Shown one piece after another: positions 28,208 to 37,564 of a DNA stretch of 64,000 bases (the stretch's first letter is position 1; every line of letters starts with the position of its first letter). Where the stretch lies: NCBI RefSeq assembly GCF_900177655.1, contig NZ_FXWK01000001.1, positions 1,798,001 to 1,862,000 on the forward strand, read 5' to 3'. The notes under the pieces are model-generated. The model was given only the letters and a program-made list of their open reading frames with translations. It had not been told where the DNA came from and ran no database searches. This DNA is from Devosia lucknowensis. Lineage in GTDB: Bacteria; Pseudomonadota; Alphaproteobacteria; Rhizobiales; Devosiaceae. The translations under genes and the position numbers were made by a program.

Positions 28208-29559
28208 CCGATACGACCATCGACGCGGCAGCCGAACGGCGCCTGCGCGTCCGCAACGGACTGGCACGCCGGCACCTCAACGAACGCCTGTTCCGCATCT
28301 TCGGCATTATCGCCATCGTCCTCGCACTCGGCTTCGTGGCCCTGCTGTTCACGGACGTGCTGCGCAAGGGCATCCCCGCCTTCACCCAGTCCAACATCCG
28401 CCTCGAAGTCTCGTTCGATCCGGAAGTGCTCAAGGTCGATCCGGCGCCCGAACGGGCCGCAGGTCAGTCCGATGCCGATTTCCGTGCGGCGCGTCTCGCC
28501 TGGGAACGTCAGGTGGCGATGCTGAACTGGAACACGGTCGTCGAGCAGGCCCTGCGCGCCGCAGCGCCTGCCGGGTTCGAAATCGACAGCCGCCAGATCC
28601 TCACCGTCACCGAAACCGACGCCCGTCACCGCGTCCGCGAGCTCTTCGTCCGCGACCCGAGCCTTCTGGGCCGCACGGCCACCGTTGAGCTTCTGGCGTC
28701 CGCCAACGCCGACAACTGGGTCAAGGGCAACATCAACCGCGAGCTGGGCGATACCCAGCAGCAGCTCTCCGCCCCGGCTCGTGCTCTGATCGATACCTTC
28801 GAGGCCAACGGCACCATCACCCAGGGCTTCGCCTGGTCGCTGTTCACCAACGTGGACAGCCGCTCGGCTCCCGCCGCGGCCGGCCTCCTCGGCGCCCTCA
28901 TGGGCTCGCTCTGGATGATGCTGATCGTCGTCGTCCTGGCCGTCCCGATCGGCGTCGGCAGCGCCATCTACCTCGAGGAGTTCGCGCCCAAGTCGCGTCT
29001 GACCGATCTCATCGAGGTCAACATCAACAATCTCGCCGCCGTGCCGTCCATCGTCTTCGGCCTTCTGGGCGCGGCCGTGTTCATCAACTGGTTCCGGCTG
29101 CCGCTCTCGGCGCCGCTGGCCGGTGGTCTGGTCCTGACCCTCATGACCTTGCCCACCATCATCATTGCCACCCGCGCCGCTCTCAAGGGCGTCTCTCCGG
29201 CCCTGCGTCAGGCGGCCCTGGGCATGGGTGCATCCAAGACGCAGATGGTGTTCCACCACGTGCTGCCGGTCACCTTCCCCTCGATTCTCACCGCCACCAT
29301 CATCGGCGTGGCGCAGGCCTTGGGCGAAACCGCACCGCTGCTGCTCATCGGCATGAATGCCTTCGTCGCCGCCGTGCCAGCCACCCCGGTCGATCAGGCA
29401 ACCGCCCTGCCCGTCCAGATCTACCTCTGGCAGGCCAATGAAAACCGCAACTTCTTCGAGCCACGCACATCTGCTGCTATCATGGTGCTGCTGGCCTTCA
29501 TGATTACGCTCAACGCCGTCGCCATCTTCCTGCGGTCGCGTCTTGAGAAGCGTGCTTAA
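28204..29559 (+). CDS. pstA: Phosphate ABC transporter permease PstA (long form)
   Basis: 451 residues from the ATG at 28204, which overlaps the pstC stop. It has an N-terminal helix and a roughly 190-residue extra domain of DUF3333 type (residues about 40-230), then the permease core with [20 protein letters not shown] and the cytoplasmic coupling motif region [20 protein letters not shown]. The extra domain is typical of alphaproteobacterial PstA; its role is not known. It pairs with PstC to form the channel energised by PstB. Confidence 0.93.
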   Translation: MTDTTIDAAAERRLRVRNGLARRHLNERLFRIFGIIAIVLALGFVALLFTDVLRKGIPAFTQSNIRLEVSFDPEVLKVDPAPERAAGQSDADFRAARLAWERQVAMLNWNTVVEQALRAAAPAGFEIDSRQILTVTETDARHRVRELFVRDPSLLGRTATVELLASANADNWVKGNINRELGDTQQQLSAPARALIDTFEANGTITQGFAWSLFTNVDSRSAPAAAGLLGALMGSLWMMLIVVVLAVPIGVGSAIYLEEFAPKSRLTDLIEVNINNLAAVPSIVFGLLGAAVFINWFRLPLSAPLAGGLVLTLMTLPTIIIATRAALKGVSPALRQAALGMGASKTQMVFHHVLPVTFPSILTATIIGVAQALGETAPLLLIGMNAFVAAVPATPVDQATALPVQIYLWQANENRNFFEPRTSAAIMVLLAFMITLNAVAIFLRSRLEKRA

Positions 29560-29570
29560 GGAGACATCAA

Positions 29571-30407
<837 letters not shown>

Positions 30408-30433
30408 TCGCCGGGCGACGGAGGACCATTACC

Positions 30434-31144
30434 ATGCCCAATACCGGCACCGACCACATCGTCACGTCGTACAACGAAGAACTCGCCGCCCTTGCCCAGG
30501 CCATCGCCGAAATGGGCGGTCAGGTCGAAGTCGCCATCGAGAACGGCACCCGTGCACTCCTCCGGCTCGATCGCGAGCTGGCCGACGTGACCATCATCGC
30601 CGACCAGCGCATCGACGACATGCAGCGCCAGATCGATGAGATGGCCGTCTCCATGATCGCCCGTCGCCAGCCCATGGCCAGCGATCTGCGCGCCATCATC
30701 ACCGCCATCCACGTCGCCAACGATCTCGAACGCATTGGCGACATGGCCAAGCAGCTTGCCCGCCGCTCATTGAAGCTCGAGGGCATCAACCTGCAGCCGA
30801 CCTTCTACAACGGCGTCAAGAACATGACAGCCCTGGTCTCGCGTCAGGTCAAGGACGCACTCGACGCCTATGCCAACCGCGAAGCGGCCGCTTCGGTCGA
30901 GGTCTGCAACCGCGATGACGAGGTCGATGCCATGCACACCTCGCTGTTCCGCGAACTCCTGACCTACATGCTCGAAGATCCGCGCAACATCACCACCTGC
31001 ACGCATCTCCTGTTCTGCGCCAAGAACCTCGAGCGCATCGGTGACCACGCCACCAATATCGCCGAACGCGCCTATTATCTGGCCACCGGCAAGCAGCTGA
31101 CGAGCGACGTCCAGCAGCTGCAGCGCCAGCAGATCAAGGCGTGA
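30434..31144 (+). CDS. phoU: Phosphate signalling regulator PhoU
   Basis: 236 residues, all helical, with two PhoU three-helix repeats. Metal-binding type motifs appear in both halves: AIHVANDLERIGDMAKQLAR and HLLFCAKNLERIGDHATNIA. PhoU connects the Pst transporter to the PhoR kinase and keeps the Pho regulon off when phosphate is plentiful. It lies 26 bases after pstB with a GACGGAGGA Shine-Dalgarno. Confidence 0.96.
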   Translation: MPNTGTDHIVTSYNEELAALAQAIAEMGGQVEVAIENGTRALLRLDRELADVTIIADQRIDDMQRQIDEMAVSMIARRQPMASDLRAIITAIHVANDLERIGDMAKQLARRSLKLEGINLQPTFYNGVKNMTALVSRQVKDALDAYANREAAASVEVCNRDDEVDAMHTSLFRELLTYMLEDPRNITTCTHLLFCAKNLERIGDHATNIAERAYYLATGKQLTSDVQQLQRQQIKA

Positions 31145-31152
31145 TTGCCTTG

Positions 31153-31258
31153 CCTCTCCCCCTGGGGAGAGGTCGGCGCACCGCGCCGGGTGAGGAGGCC
31201 TTAGTCCGAACGCCGCTCCCCGTCTCCCCTCCTTCAGGGAGAGGTGAGGTGGGGATAA
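31153..31258. repeat. Intergenic palindromic repeat between phoU and phoB
   Basis: It begins with perfect arms CCTCTCCCC and GGGGAGAGG (31153-31172), then GGCGC-ACC-GCGCC (31175-31187), and ends with a second hairpin around TCTCCC/GGGAGA whose 3' part is AGGGAGAGGTGAGGTGGGG. Closely similar 3' modules occur at 36404-36450 and, more diverged, at 42184-42246. This looks like a dispersed non-coding repeat family of the kind common in rhizobial-type genomes. Here it sits inside the pst-pho operon. Confidence 0.7.
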
Positions 31259-31318
31259 AGCCAAGAATTCAGAACTCTCGGGCGACCTCGGTCAGTCCGA
31301 TCGACGGAGCACGCCATT

Positions 31319-32020
31319 ATGCCCGCCACCATTCTCGTCGTTGAAGACGAAGGCGATATCGCCATCCTCCTGCGCTACAACCTCGAAGCCGAGGGTTTTC
31401 GCGTGGTCACGGCTGAAAGCGGCGACGAAGCCCAGCAGGCCATCGCCGAAAAACTGCCCGATCTGATCCTGCTCGATTGGATGCTGCCCGAAATCTCGGG
31501 CATCGAGCTCTGCCGCCGCTTGCGCGCCCGCGAGGAAACCGCCCGCGTCCCGATCATCATGCTCACCGCCCGCGGCGAGGAAGAGGAGCGCGTACGCGGC
31601 CTCTCCACCGGCGCCGACGACTACGTGGTGAAACCCTTCTCGGTGCCCGAACTGCTGGCGCGCATTCATGCGCTCCTGCGCCGCGCCAACCCCAACCTCG
31701 TCACCGCCGCCCTCAAGGTCGGCGATCTTGAGCTCGATCGCACCACCCACCGCGTCCGCCGCGCCAACAGGGACGTCCACCTTGGCCCCACCGAATATAG
31801 GCTGCTCGAATATCTCATGCGCCACCCGGGCCGTGTCTATTCGCGTGAACAACTGCTCGATGGCGTCTGGGGCAACGACGTCTATGTCGACGAGCGCACC
31901 GTCGACGTCCATATCGGCCGCCTTCGACGCGCCATTAACCGGGGCAAGGAGTCCGATCCGATCCGCACTGTGCGCGGCGCAGGCTACGCCTTCGACGAGC
32001 GCTTCGCCGCCGTCGCCTGA
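31319..32020 (+). CDS. phoB: Phosphate regulon response regulator PhoB
   Basis: 233 residues. Receiver domain (1-120) with acidic pocket D10/E11, phosphoacceptor D53 (LLLDWMLPEISG), and conserved DDYVVKPFS. The winged-helix effector follows: VHLGPTEYRLLEYLMRHPGR, RTVDVHIGRLRRAINRG and IRTVRGAGYAFD. It activates Pho-box promoters under phosphate limitation. The cognate kinase gene phoR, often just upstream of pstS in related bacteria, is not present in this window. The ATG at 31319 gives the standard start (MPATILVVEDE). Confidence 0.95.
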   Translation: MPATILVVEDEGDIAILLRYNLEAEGFRVVTAESGDEAQQAIAEKLPDLILLDWMLPEISGIELCRRLRAREETARVPIIMLTARGEEEERVRGLSTGADDYVVKPFSVPELLARIHALLRRANPNLVTAALKVGDLELDRTTHRVRRANRDVHLGPTEYRLLEYLMRHPGRVYSREQLLDGVWGNDVYVDERTVDVHIGRLRRAINRGKESDPIRTVRGAGYAFDERFAAVA

Positions 32021-32027
32021 AAATAGC

Positions 32028-32049
32028 AGGGCCCGCCGAAGCGGGCCCT
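32028..32049. terminator. Bidirectional terminator between phoB and the alpha/beta hydrolase
   Basis: Arms AGGGCCCGC and GCGGGCCCT around CGAA, followed by TTCTGTTATTT on the plus strand and by GCTATTTTC on the minus strand. It lies between two convergent stops, 35 bases apart. Confidence 0.85.
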
Positions 32050-32054
32050 TTCTG

Positions 32055-32867
32055 TTATTTGCGCAGAAACGCGATCAGGTGCCGGTTGAATTCCTCGGCA
32101 TGGCTCACATTGAAGCCGTGCGGCGCCCCAAGCACCACGACCATCTCGCTGCCCGGGATGGCGGCATGCGTGCGCGCGCCTGATCCTTCCACCGGCACGA
32201 TCCCGTCGGCATCGCCATGGATCACCAGCGTCGGCACCGTGATCGCCTTGAGATCATCGCGGAAATCGGTCGTGCCGAACGATGCCATGCAGCCCAGCGC
32301 GGCGGTCTGGTCCGACTGGTGGCAAAGCGCGATCGCTTTTTGCCGCTCGTCCTCGCTCACCTTGAGCACGCCGTTGGCCGAAAAGAAGTCCTTGGTGAAC
32401 TGGTCGAAGAAGGCGGTGCGGTCCGCCTTGATCCCCGCCTCCATCTCGTCGGCCTTTTCCTTGGTCAGCGGACCATCGGGGTTATCAGGCGTCTTCATCA
32501 TGTAGGGCGGCACTGCCGCCGCGAAGACGACCGAATGCAGCTTGCTCTCGCCATGCTCGGCGACATAGCGGGCGACTTCGCCCCCGCCCATCGAAAAGCC
32601 CACCAGCGACACGTCGGTGAGGGCCTTGGCCTCGATGATGTCTGCCACGTCATTCGCCAGCGTCGAATAATCGAACCCGCTCTCGGGCTTGTCCGATTGA
32701 CCGAACCCGCGCCGGTCATAGGTGATGACGCGAAAACCGGCCCCGGCCAGCGCCTGCACCTGATGCTCCCAAGCCTTGCCTGAAAGCGGCCAGCCATGGA
32801 TCAGGATAACGGCGCGGCCGCTGCCGCCGGTGTCTTCAGTGTGCAGGCCGATCGATTGGGTCGCCAT
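32055..32867 (-). CDS. Alpha/beta hydrolase (arylesterase / non-haem chloroperoxidase type)
   Basis: 270 residues from the ATG at 32867, which has AAAGGAGAG upstream; the longer frame to 32993 adds 42 unrelated residues. The oxyanion region is ILIHGWPLSG, the nucleophile elbow GFSMGG (S92), the acid D in VIHGDADGIVP, and the His in GAPHGFNVSH. This is the bacterial non-haem haloperoxidase/esterase family, whose usual role is ester hydrolysis with promiscuous perhydrolase activity. No signal peptide. The substrate is unknown. Confidence 0.9.
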   Translation of the reverse strand: MATQSIGLHTEDTGGSGRAVILIHGWPLSGKAWEHQVQALAGAGFRVITYDRRGFGQSDKPESGFDYSTLANDVADIIEAKALTDVSLVGFSMGGGEVARYVAEHGESKLHSVVFAAAVPPYMMKTPDNPDGPLTKEKADEMEAGIKADRTAFFDQFTKDFFSANGVLKVSEDERQKAIALCHQSDQTAALGCMASFGTTDFRDDLKAITVPTLVIHGDADGIVPVEGSGARTHAAIPGSEMVVVLGAPHGFNVSHAEEFNRHLIAFLRK

Positions 32868-33240
32868 GGATGCTCTCCTTTTTGGCGTAAGAACGAAATC
32901 TCCCCACCAGAACGGCGCCACGACTCCACCGTTCCGGAATGACGGAAATGTTGCCTTCCGCTCGCGACTCGGATCCGGCCCATCGACACCCATTAGTTGT
33001 AAATTTTGGTTACAAGTCCCGCTGGAATGCCCAGCGTCGATTCTTCTTTAGCCACTGAATAAGAACGATAAATTCAAAAGTATGACTTGAGTTGCAAAAA
33101 GTTTTTGCATCTTCAATTGTTGACAACAAGTCCTGCCCTCTGCTTGCTTGTGGCGGCTGGCACCATTGAGCGCTTCTGCTCAGGTCCGGCGCGGGACCAT
33201 AGAGACCACGTCCAGGCCCGCAGTTTTGAGGAGAAATCAA
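32868..33240. other. 373-base divergent promoter region, AT-rich in its right half
   Basis: It lies between the two divergent hydrolase genes. The stretch 33000-33130 is clearly richer in A and T than the surroundings and holds two palindromes: TGCAAAAA-G-TTTTTGCA (33093-33109) and TTGTT-GAC-AACAA (33117-33129). The second contains a TTGACA (33120-33125) that could be a -35 element for the secreted hydrolase; I find no convincing -10. No gene is supported here. Confidence 0.5.
33093..33109. promoter_or_regulatory. Palindrome upstream of the secreted hydrolase gene
   Basis: TGCAAAAA-G-TTTTTGCA, a perfect 17-base inverted repeat about 130 bases upstream of the start codon and just before a TTGACA. 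Its size and symmetry fit a repressor operator. No regulator gene is adjacent, so the binder is unknown. Confidence 0.4.
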
Positions 33241-34143
33241 ATGCTGAAGCGCACGCTTTTGGGCGCGGCTCTTGCCGCCCTTGCGACCTCTGTTTCCGTG
33301 GCGGAAACGGTCAACATCGACGCAACGCAGGTTCAGTTCAGCGGTGTCGAGCTCTATTCCGATATCCAGTATTCGACATCCGCCCTCGGCCTCATGCGCA
33401 ATGAGCTGTATCTCGATCTGATCCGCCCAACCTCCGCCGAGCCCGCGCCTGTCATCGTTTTCATTACGGGAAGCGGCTGGCGCGCCGTCGAGCGCGAACG
33501 CCTGATCCCGCAGCTCGTCCGTTTTGCCGAGGCCGGCTTTGCCGTCGCGACCATCGACTACCGAGGCATCGGCGAAGCCAAGTTCCCCGAGCCGCAGAAG
33601 GATGTGAAGGCGGCCGTGCGCTACCTCCGCGCCAATGCGGACCTTTACAATCTCGATGCCGATAACATCGCTGTCTTCGGCCCATCCGCGGGCGGTCACC
33701 TCGCGCTGATGGCCGGCCTGACCGGCAATGATCCAGACTATGTGGATGAGCGTCTCTCCGATGTTTCCTCGGAAGTCCAGGCCATCGCCACCTTTTACCC
33801 GGCCGCCTACTTCGGCGAGACTGGCGAGCCTGGCTATGATCTTGCCAGCATGCATATGGGCCTTTCCGTGCACGACAAGGCCAATGCCGAAGCTGTCCGC
33901 GAAGCCTTCCCGGAAACGCATATCGGCGAGGACAGCCCGCCCGTTATCGTCATTCAGGGCACCGAAGATCAGGTTGTTCCGCTCAGTTCAAGCGAACGCC
34001 TCTATGCGGCCCTCGAGGCCGGCGGCGTCGATGCCACGCTGGTCGTGGTCGATGGCGTGGGCCACGATTTTGAACAGATGACCAGTGTTCCCGAGGTCAC
34101 CGACGCTCTCGTTGATTTCTTCACCCGCACGCTCAAGGACTGA
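33241..34143 (+). CDS. Secreted alpha/beta hydrolase (BD-FAE/esterase-lipase type)
   Basis: 300 residues from the ATG at 33241, preceded by TGAGGAGAAATCAA. A Sec signal peptide (1-21, ending SVSVA) suggests a periplasmic enzyme. The fold has GSGW after strand 3, the nucleophile elbow FGPSAGG (S149), an acid in IQGTEDQVVPL and a His in GVGHDFEQM. The sequence style is that of carbohydrate-ester or carboxyl esterases related to BD-FAE. The longer frame upstream lacks a ribosome site. The substrate is unknown. Confidence 0.85.
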   Translation: MLKRTLLGAALAALATSVSVAETVNIDATQVQFSGVELYSDIQYSTSALGLMRNELYLDLIRPTSAEPAPVIVFITGSGWRAVERERLIPQLVRFAEAGFAVATIDYRGIGEAKFPEPQKDVKAAVRYLRANADLYNLDADNIAVFGPSAGGHLALMAGLTGNDPDYVDERLSDVSSEVQAIATFYPAAYFGETGEPGYDLASMHMGLSVHDKANAEAVREAFPETHIGEDSPPVIVIQGTEDQVVPLSSSERLYAALEAGGVDATLVVVDGVGHDFEQMTSVPEVTDALVDFFTRTLKD

Positions 34144-34274
34144 TCTCCGCGTCGTCGTTTTCCGGCCCCTGCCCATCCGGCATGGGGCCGGAAGGCTTTT
34201 TGCGAACGGTCTACCCATCGGTCGGCCAGTCCCCATTGACTTCCCCCACGCCCCTCGCCCATAACCCACCCGTC

Positions 34275-34458
34275 GTTTGGTTTCCCCGCGGGCAACACCC
34301 AAGGGGGATTAAAAGGGAACACGGTGCGACGTACCCATCAGGGCGCAAGACCGTGGCTGCCCCCGCAACTGTGAGCGGTGAGTTCTTCCGTCAATGCCAC
34401 TGGCCTCGGCCGGGAAGGTTCGGAAGCGCTGTGACCCGCAAGCCAGGAGACCTGCCGT
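34275..34458 (+). ncRNA. Cobalamin (B12) riboswitch
   Basis: The core blocks are all present in order: GGGGATTAAAAGGGAACACG, then GGCTGCCCCCGCAACTGTGA (the B12-box partner loop region), GCCACTGG, CGGGAAGG, and the B12 box GACCCGCAAGCCAGGAGACC. It lies in the leader of the vitamin B12 importer operon. Binding of adenosylcobalamin would be expected to shut the operon off, at translation or by termination. No strong terminator hairpin follows, which favours translational control. Confidence 0.95.
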
Positions 34459-34501
34459 CGACTGTACTGAGACCTGGCCGGGGTGAGCCAAGGGGAAGAC
34501 G

Positions 34502-34597
34502 ATGGCAGACGCGACTATTTTCATTGCGAGTCTGAAGCTGATCGGTTTGCCCGGCGGATACCCCATGTCTGTGGGTATGCGCCGTGACCTTGCCTGA
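34502..34597 (+). CDS. 31-residue leader ORF downstream of the riboswitch
   Basis: ATG at 34502 with a strong AAGGGGAAG Shine-Dalgarno five bases upstream; it ends at TGA 34595-34597. The peptide (MADATIFIASLKLIGLPGGY, then 11 more residues) is unlike any family I know. Its end overlaps the proposed GTG start of the ATPase gene (34584), which has no good ribosome site of its own. A 6-base inverted repeat (ATACCC at 34558-34563, GGGTAT at 34573-34578) lies just before that start. It may be a regulatory leader peptide coupling riboswitch state to ATPase translation. It may also be chance. Confidence 0.45.
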   Translation: MADATIFIASLKLIGLPGGYPMSVGMRRDLA

Positions 34598-35378
34598 TCG
34601 CCTTTCCAGCCAACGCCCTGCCAAGCTCACGGTCTCGTCCCTCGCCTGGGGACCATCGGGTCATGCATCCATCGTCGAGGATCTGTCCTTTTCAGTCGCG
34701 CCAGGACAAATGCTGGCCGTCGTTGGTCCCAACGGCGCCGGCAAATCCAGCCTCCTGCGCTGCCTCTATCGCTATCATCGCCCCTCCTCCGGGCATGTGC
34801 GGCTCGACGAAACCGATATCTGGCAACTCTCTCCGCGCGATTGTGCGCGCCGCGTCGCCACCGTCCTGCAGGAAGGTGCCTCCGATTTTGCCCTTTCGGT
34901 CGCCGAAATCGTCGAGCTTGGCCTTATCCCGCATCAGCCCGGCGGCGGTGGCCACGATTATGAACCGGTCGAGCAGGCGCTCGACCTCATGGAACTGGCC
35001 CATCTCGCCGGTCGCGACTTCGCAACTCTTTCTGGCGGCGAAAAACAGCGCGTCATGATCGCGCGGGCTCTTGTCCAGCGGCCAGATCTGCTGATCCTCG
35101 ACGAGCCTACCAATCATCTCGACATTCGCCACCAGCTCGAAGTCCTGGCTCTCCTTTCCCGCCTGCCAGCCACCGTGGTGGTCTCGCTGCACGATCTGGC
35201 GCTGGCCAGCGCCCATGCCGATGCGGTCCTCGTGCTCGAGCGTGGCCGGCAGGTCGCCCTGGGCGCCCCGCTCGATGTCCTCACGCCCGATGCCATCCGC
35301 GCCACCTTTTCCGTGGGCACCGTTGTGGATCGTCACCCCACCACCGGGCAGCCGCGCTTTTCCTTCCACCTCGATTGA
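34584..35378 (+). CDS. B12/iron-siderophore-type ABC importer ATPase (BtuD-like)
   Basis: 264 residues. Walker A is GPNGAGKSS, the signature is TLSGGEKQRVMIARAL, and Walker B is DLLILDEPTNHLD. The sequence belongs to the FecE/BtuD/HmuV group. The cobalamin riboswitch immediately upstream makes a corrinoid (or its precursor) the likely substrate. The GTG start at 34584 is tentative: it overlaps the leader ORF and lacks a clear Shine-Dalgarno. The first cassette-like strand begins about residue 16. It is followed after 20 bases by the binding-protein gene. Confidence 0.9.
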   Translation: MTLPDRLSSQRPAKLTVSSLAWGPSGHASIVEDLSFSVAPGQMLAVVGPNGAGKSSLLRCLYRYHRPSSGHVRLDETDIWQLSPRDCARRVATVLQEGASDFALSVAEIVELGLIPHQPGGGGHDYEPVEQALDLMELAHLAGRDFATLSGGEKQRVMIARALVQRPDLLILDEPTNHLDIRHQLEVLALLSRLPATVVVSLHDLALASAHADAVLVLERGRQVALGAPLDVLTPDAIRATFSVGTVVDRHPTTGQPRFSFHLD

Positions 35379-35398
35379 TCGTTCAACAGGAGCCAAAC

Positions 35399-36340
35399 AT
35401 GCGTCGCCTATCCGCTCTCGCCGCGCTATCGATTTTCGCCAGTCCGGCTTTCGCCTCCACCTTTCCTGTCACCGTCCAGAGCTGTGATCGCGAGGTCACT
35501 TTCGATGCGGCGCCACAGCGCGCCATTTCCAACGACGTCAATTTGACCGAGATGATGCTGGCGCTCGATCTCACCGGTCACATGGCCGGCTATACCGGCG
35601 TTTCCGACTGGAAGACCCTCGATGAGCGGCTGCGCGAAGGCGTCGCCGAATTGCCCGAACTGTCGCCCAACTACCCGACCAAGGAAGTGCTCCTGGGAGC
35701 GGATGCGGATTTCTACTTTGCCGGCTGGAATTACGGCATGCGCGTCGGCGGCGAAGTCACGCCGCAATCCCTCGCCGAGTTCGACATCGCCGTCTACGAG
35801 CTCACCGAGAGCTGCATCCACATCATGCAGAAGTCCAAGGCCTCCATCGACGATCTCTATGCCGACCTTCTCAACCTGGGCCGCATCTTCGGCGTCGAGG
35901 AACGCGCCATCGCGCTCGTCGACGGTTACAAGGCCGAGCTCGAGAGCTTTGACGAGGGCCTGCCGGCGCTCGAAAGCGCCCCGCGTGTCTTCGTCTACGA
36001 CTCGGGTGAGGACAAACCTTTTACTGCTGGCAATTTCGCCATGCCCACCGCGCTGATCGAAGCGGCCGGCGGCACCAACATCATGGACGACTTGGATTCG
36101 TCCTGGGTGGAGATCGGTTGGGAGCCGGTGATCGAGCGCAATCCCGATGTCGTTGTCATCGTCAATTACGGTGAGGTCACCGCTGAACAAAAAATTGCCT
36201 TCATGAAGTCCAACCCGGCCTTCAAGGACATCCCTGCCGTTGCCAACGACAACTTTGTCGTCCTCGAATATGTCGAGGCCACCCCCGGTCCCCGCAATAT
36301 CGAAGCCATCAAGCGCCTCGCCGCAGCGTTTCGGGAATAG
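35399..36340 (+). CDS. Cobalamin-type ABC importer periplasmic binding protein (BtuF-like)
   Basis: 313 residues from the ATG at 35399 (AGGAGCCAAAC upstream). Signal peptide 1-19 (ending SPAFA). The mature part follows the type III binding-protein fold: TVQSCDREVTFDAAPQRAIS, then LSPNYPTKEVLLGADADFYF, and a helical backbone linking two lobes. It contains a PxxGG-like IEAAGGTNIMDDL segment. Riboswitch control points to cobalamin or a corrinoid. No TonB-dependent receptor gene (btuB) is in the window. Confidence 0.88.
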   Translation: MRRLSALAALSIFASPAFASTFPVTVQSCDREVTFDAAPQRAISNDVNLTEMMLALDLTGHMAGYTGVSDWKTLDERLREGVAELPELSPNYPTKEVLLGADADFYFAGWNYGMRVGGEVTPQSLAEFDIAVYELTESCIHIMQKSKASIDDLYADLLNLGRIFGVEERAIALVDGYKAELESFDEGLPALESAPRVFVYDSGEDKPFTAGNFAMPTALIEAAGGTNIMDDLDSSWVEIGWEPVIERNPDVVVIVNYGEVTAEQKIAFMKSNPAFKDIPAVANDNFVVLEYVEATPGPRNIEAIKRLAAAFRE

Positions 36341-36403
36341 ACACCACAATCACCCTGGTCTGCCAGGGTGAGCCATCCGTTACTATACCGCGCCATCTCC
36401 ACC

Positions 36404-36450
36404 CGCTCGATACACCCCTCCTCCTCCTTCAGGGGGAGGTCGGGTGGGGG
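36404..36450. repeat. Intergenic repeat between the binding-protein and permease genes
   Basis: It contains CTCCTTCAGGGGGAGGTCGG followed by GTGGGG, the same module as at the 3' end of the phoU-phoB element (CTCCTTCAGGGAGAGGTGAG then GTGGGG). A CCTCC/GGAGG hairpin forms within it. It interrupts an otherwise compact importer operon. Confidence 0.6.
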
Positions 36451-36470
36451 TTCTCCCTAAACGGAACGAC

Positions 36471-37532
36471 ATGTCCCACCACCACCTCGTCCACGGTCCG
36501 CGCCATTGGCTCCTCCACCACGTCCCGCTGCTCGTGGCCGCCCTGGCTCTCATCCTTGTCGCCACCATGGCCCTGGGCGTCAGTGTCGGCGCCGTCGGCA
36601 TCGAGCCGCACGTCGTCTGGGGCGTCATCGCCAGCCATCTGGCACCAGGCAGCGTCGAGGTCACCTGGTCGCCCGGACGTGACAACATCGTCTGGGAGGT
36701 CCGCCTGCCCCGCGTGATCCTCGGGGCCATCGTCGGCGCAAGCCTCGCTTTGGTGGGCGCGGCCCTGCAGTCGGTCACCCGAAATCCCCTGTCCGACCCG
36801 CATCTGCTCGGCATCTCGTCCGGCGCGGCGCTGGGCGCCATCATCGTGCTACTCCATGTCGGCATGATTTTCGGGCTGGCCACCCTGCCCATCTTCGCCT
36901 TTGTCGGCGCGCTCCTCACAACCTTCATCGTCGTCGGCGCCGCCACCCTTACCCGCTCGACCGGGGCGAGCCGTCTTGTGCTTGCCGGCGTCGCGGTCAG
37001 CTTCGTCATCACCTCGGCCGGCAGCCTCGGCATCTTTCTCGGCGATCCCCGCGCCGCCCACACGGTGCTCTTCTGGATGCTGGGTGGCCTCGGTCTTGCG
37101 CAATGGAGCCAGCTGGTGTTTCCACTCGGGGCTCTTGCCATCTGCGGCGCCTGGCTGATCGGCCGGGCCCGTTTTCTCAACGCCATGACCCTGGGCGATG
37201 AATCCGCCACGGCCCTCGGCATTCCCGCCGGCCGGTTCCGTCTCGCAGTCTTTGTGGCCTGCGCTATTCTCACCGGGGCCGCCGTGGCCTTTTCCGGCGT
37301 CATTTCCTTCGTCGGCCTCATGATCCCGCATATCGTGCGCATGGTCGTGGGCGGAGACTATCGTCGGGTCCTGCCGCTGTCGGCCCTGGTCGGCGCAATT
37401 TTCCTTGTCGCGGCCGATATGCTGGCCCGCGTCATTATCCCCCCACAGGATCTGCCCATCGGCATCATCACGGGCCTTGTGGGCGGCATCTTCTTCCTCG
37501 GCCTGCTACGCCGCAACGCCAGCATGGGCTAA
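36471..37532 (+). CDS. Cobalamin-type ABC importer permease (FecCD/BtuC family)
   Basis: 353 residues, about ten transmembrane helices. FecCD landmarks: RLPRVILGAIVGASLALVGA, QSVTRNPLSDPHLLGISSGA, and SGVISFVGLMIPHIVRMVVG, the last being the loop that contacts the ATPase. The ATG at 36471 is preferred over a GTG at 36444 inside the repeat. It forms the channel of the importer with the ATPase at 34584 and the binding protein at 35399. Confidence 0.92.
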   Translation: MSHHHLVHGPRHWLLHHVPLLVAALALILVATMALGVSVGAVGIEPHVVWGVIASHLAPGSVEVTWSPGRDNIVWEVRLPRVILGAIVGASLALVGAALQSVTRNPLSDPHLLGISSGAALGAIIVLLHVGMIFGLATLPIFAFVGALLTTFIVVGAATLTRSTGASRLVLAGVAVSFVITSAGSLGIFLGDPRAAHTVLFWMLGGLGLAQWSQLVFPLGALAICGAWLIGRARFLNAMTLGDESATALGIPAGRFRLAVFVACAILTGAAVAFSGVISFVGLMIPHIVRMVVGGDYRRVLPLSALVGAIFLVAADMLARVIIPPQDLPIGIITGLVGGIFFLGLLRRNASMG

Positions 37533-37564
37533 GCTCGGACGACCTCCCTGAGTCGGATCGACTG

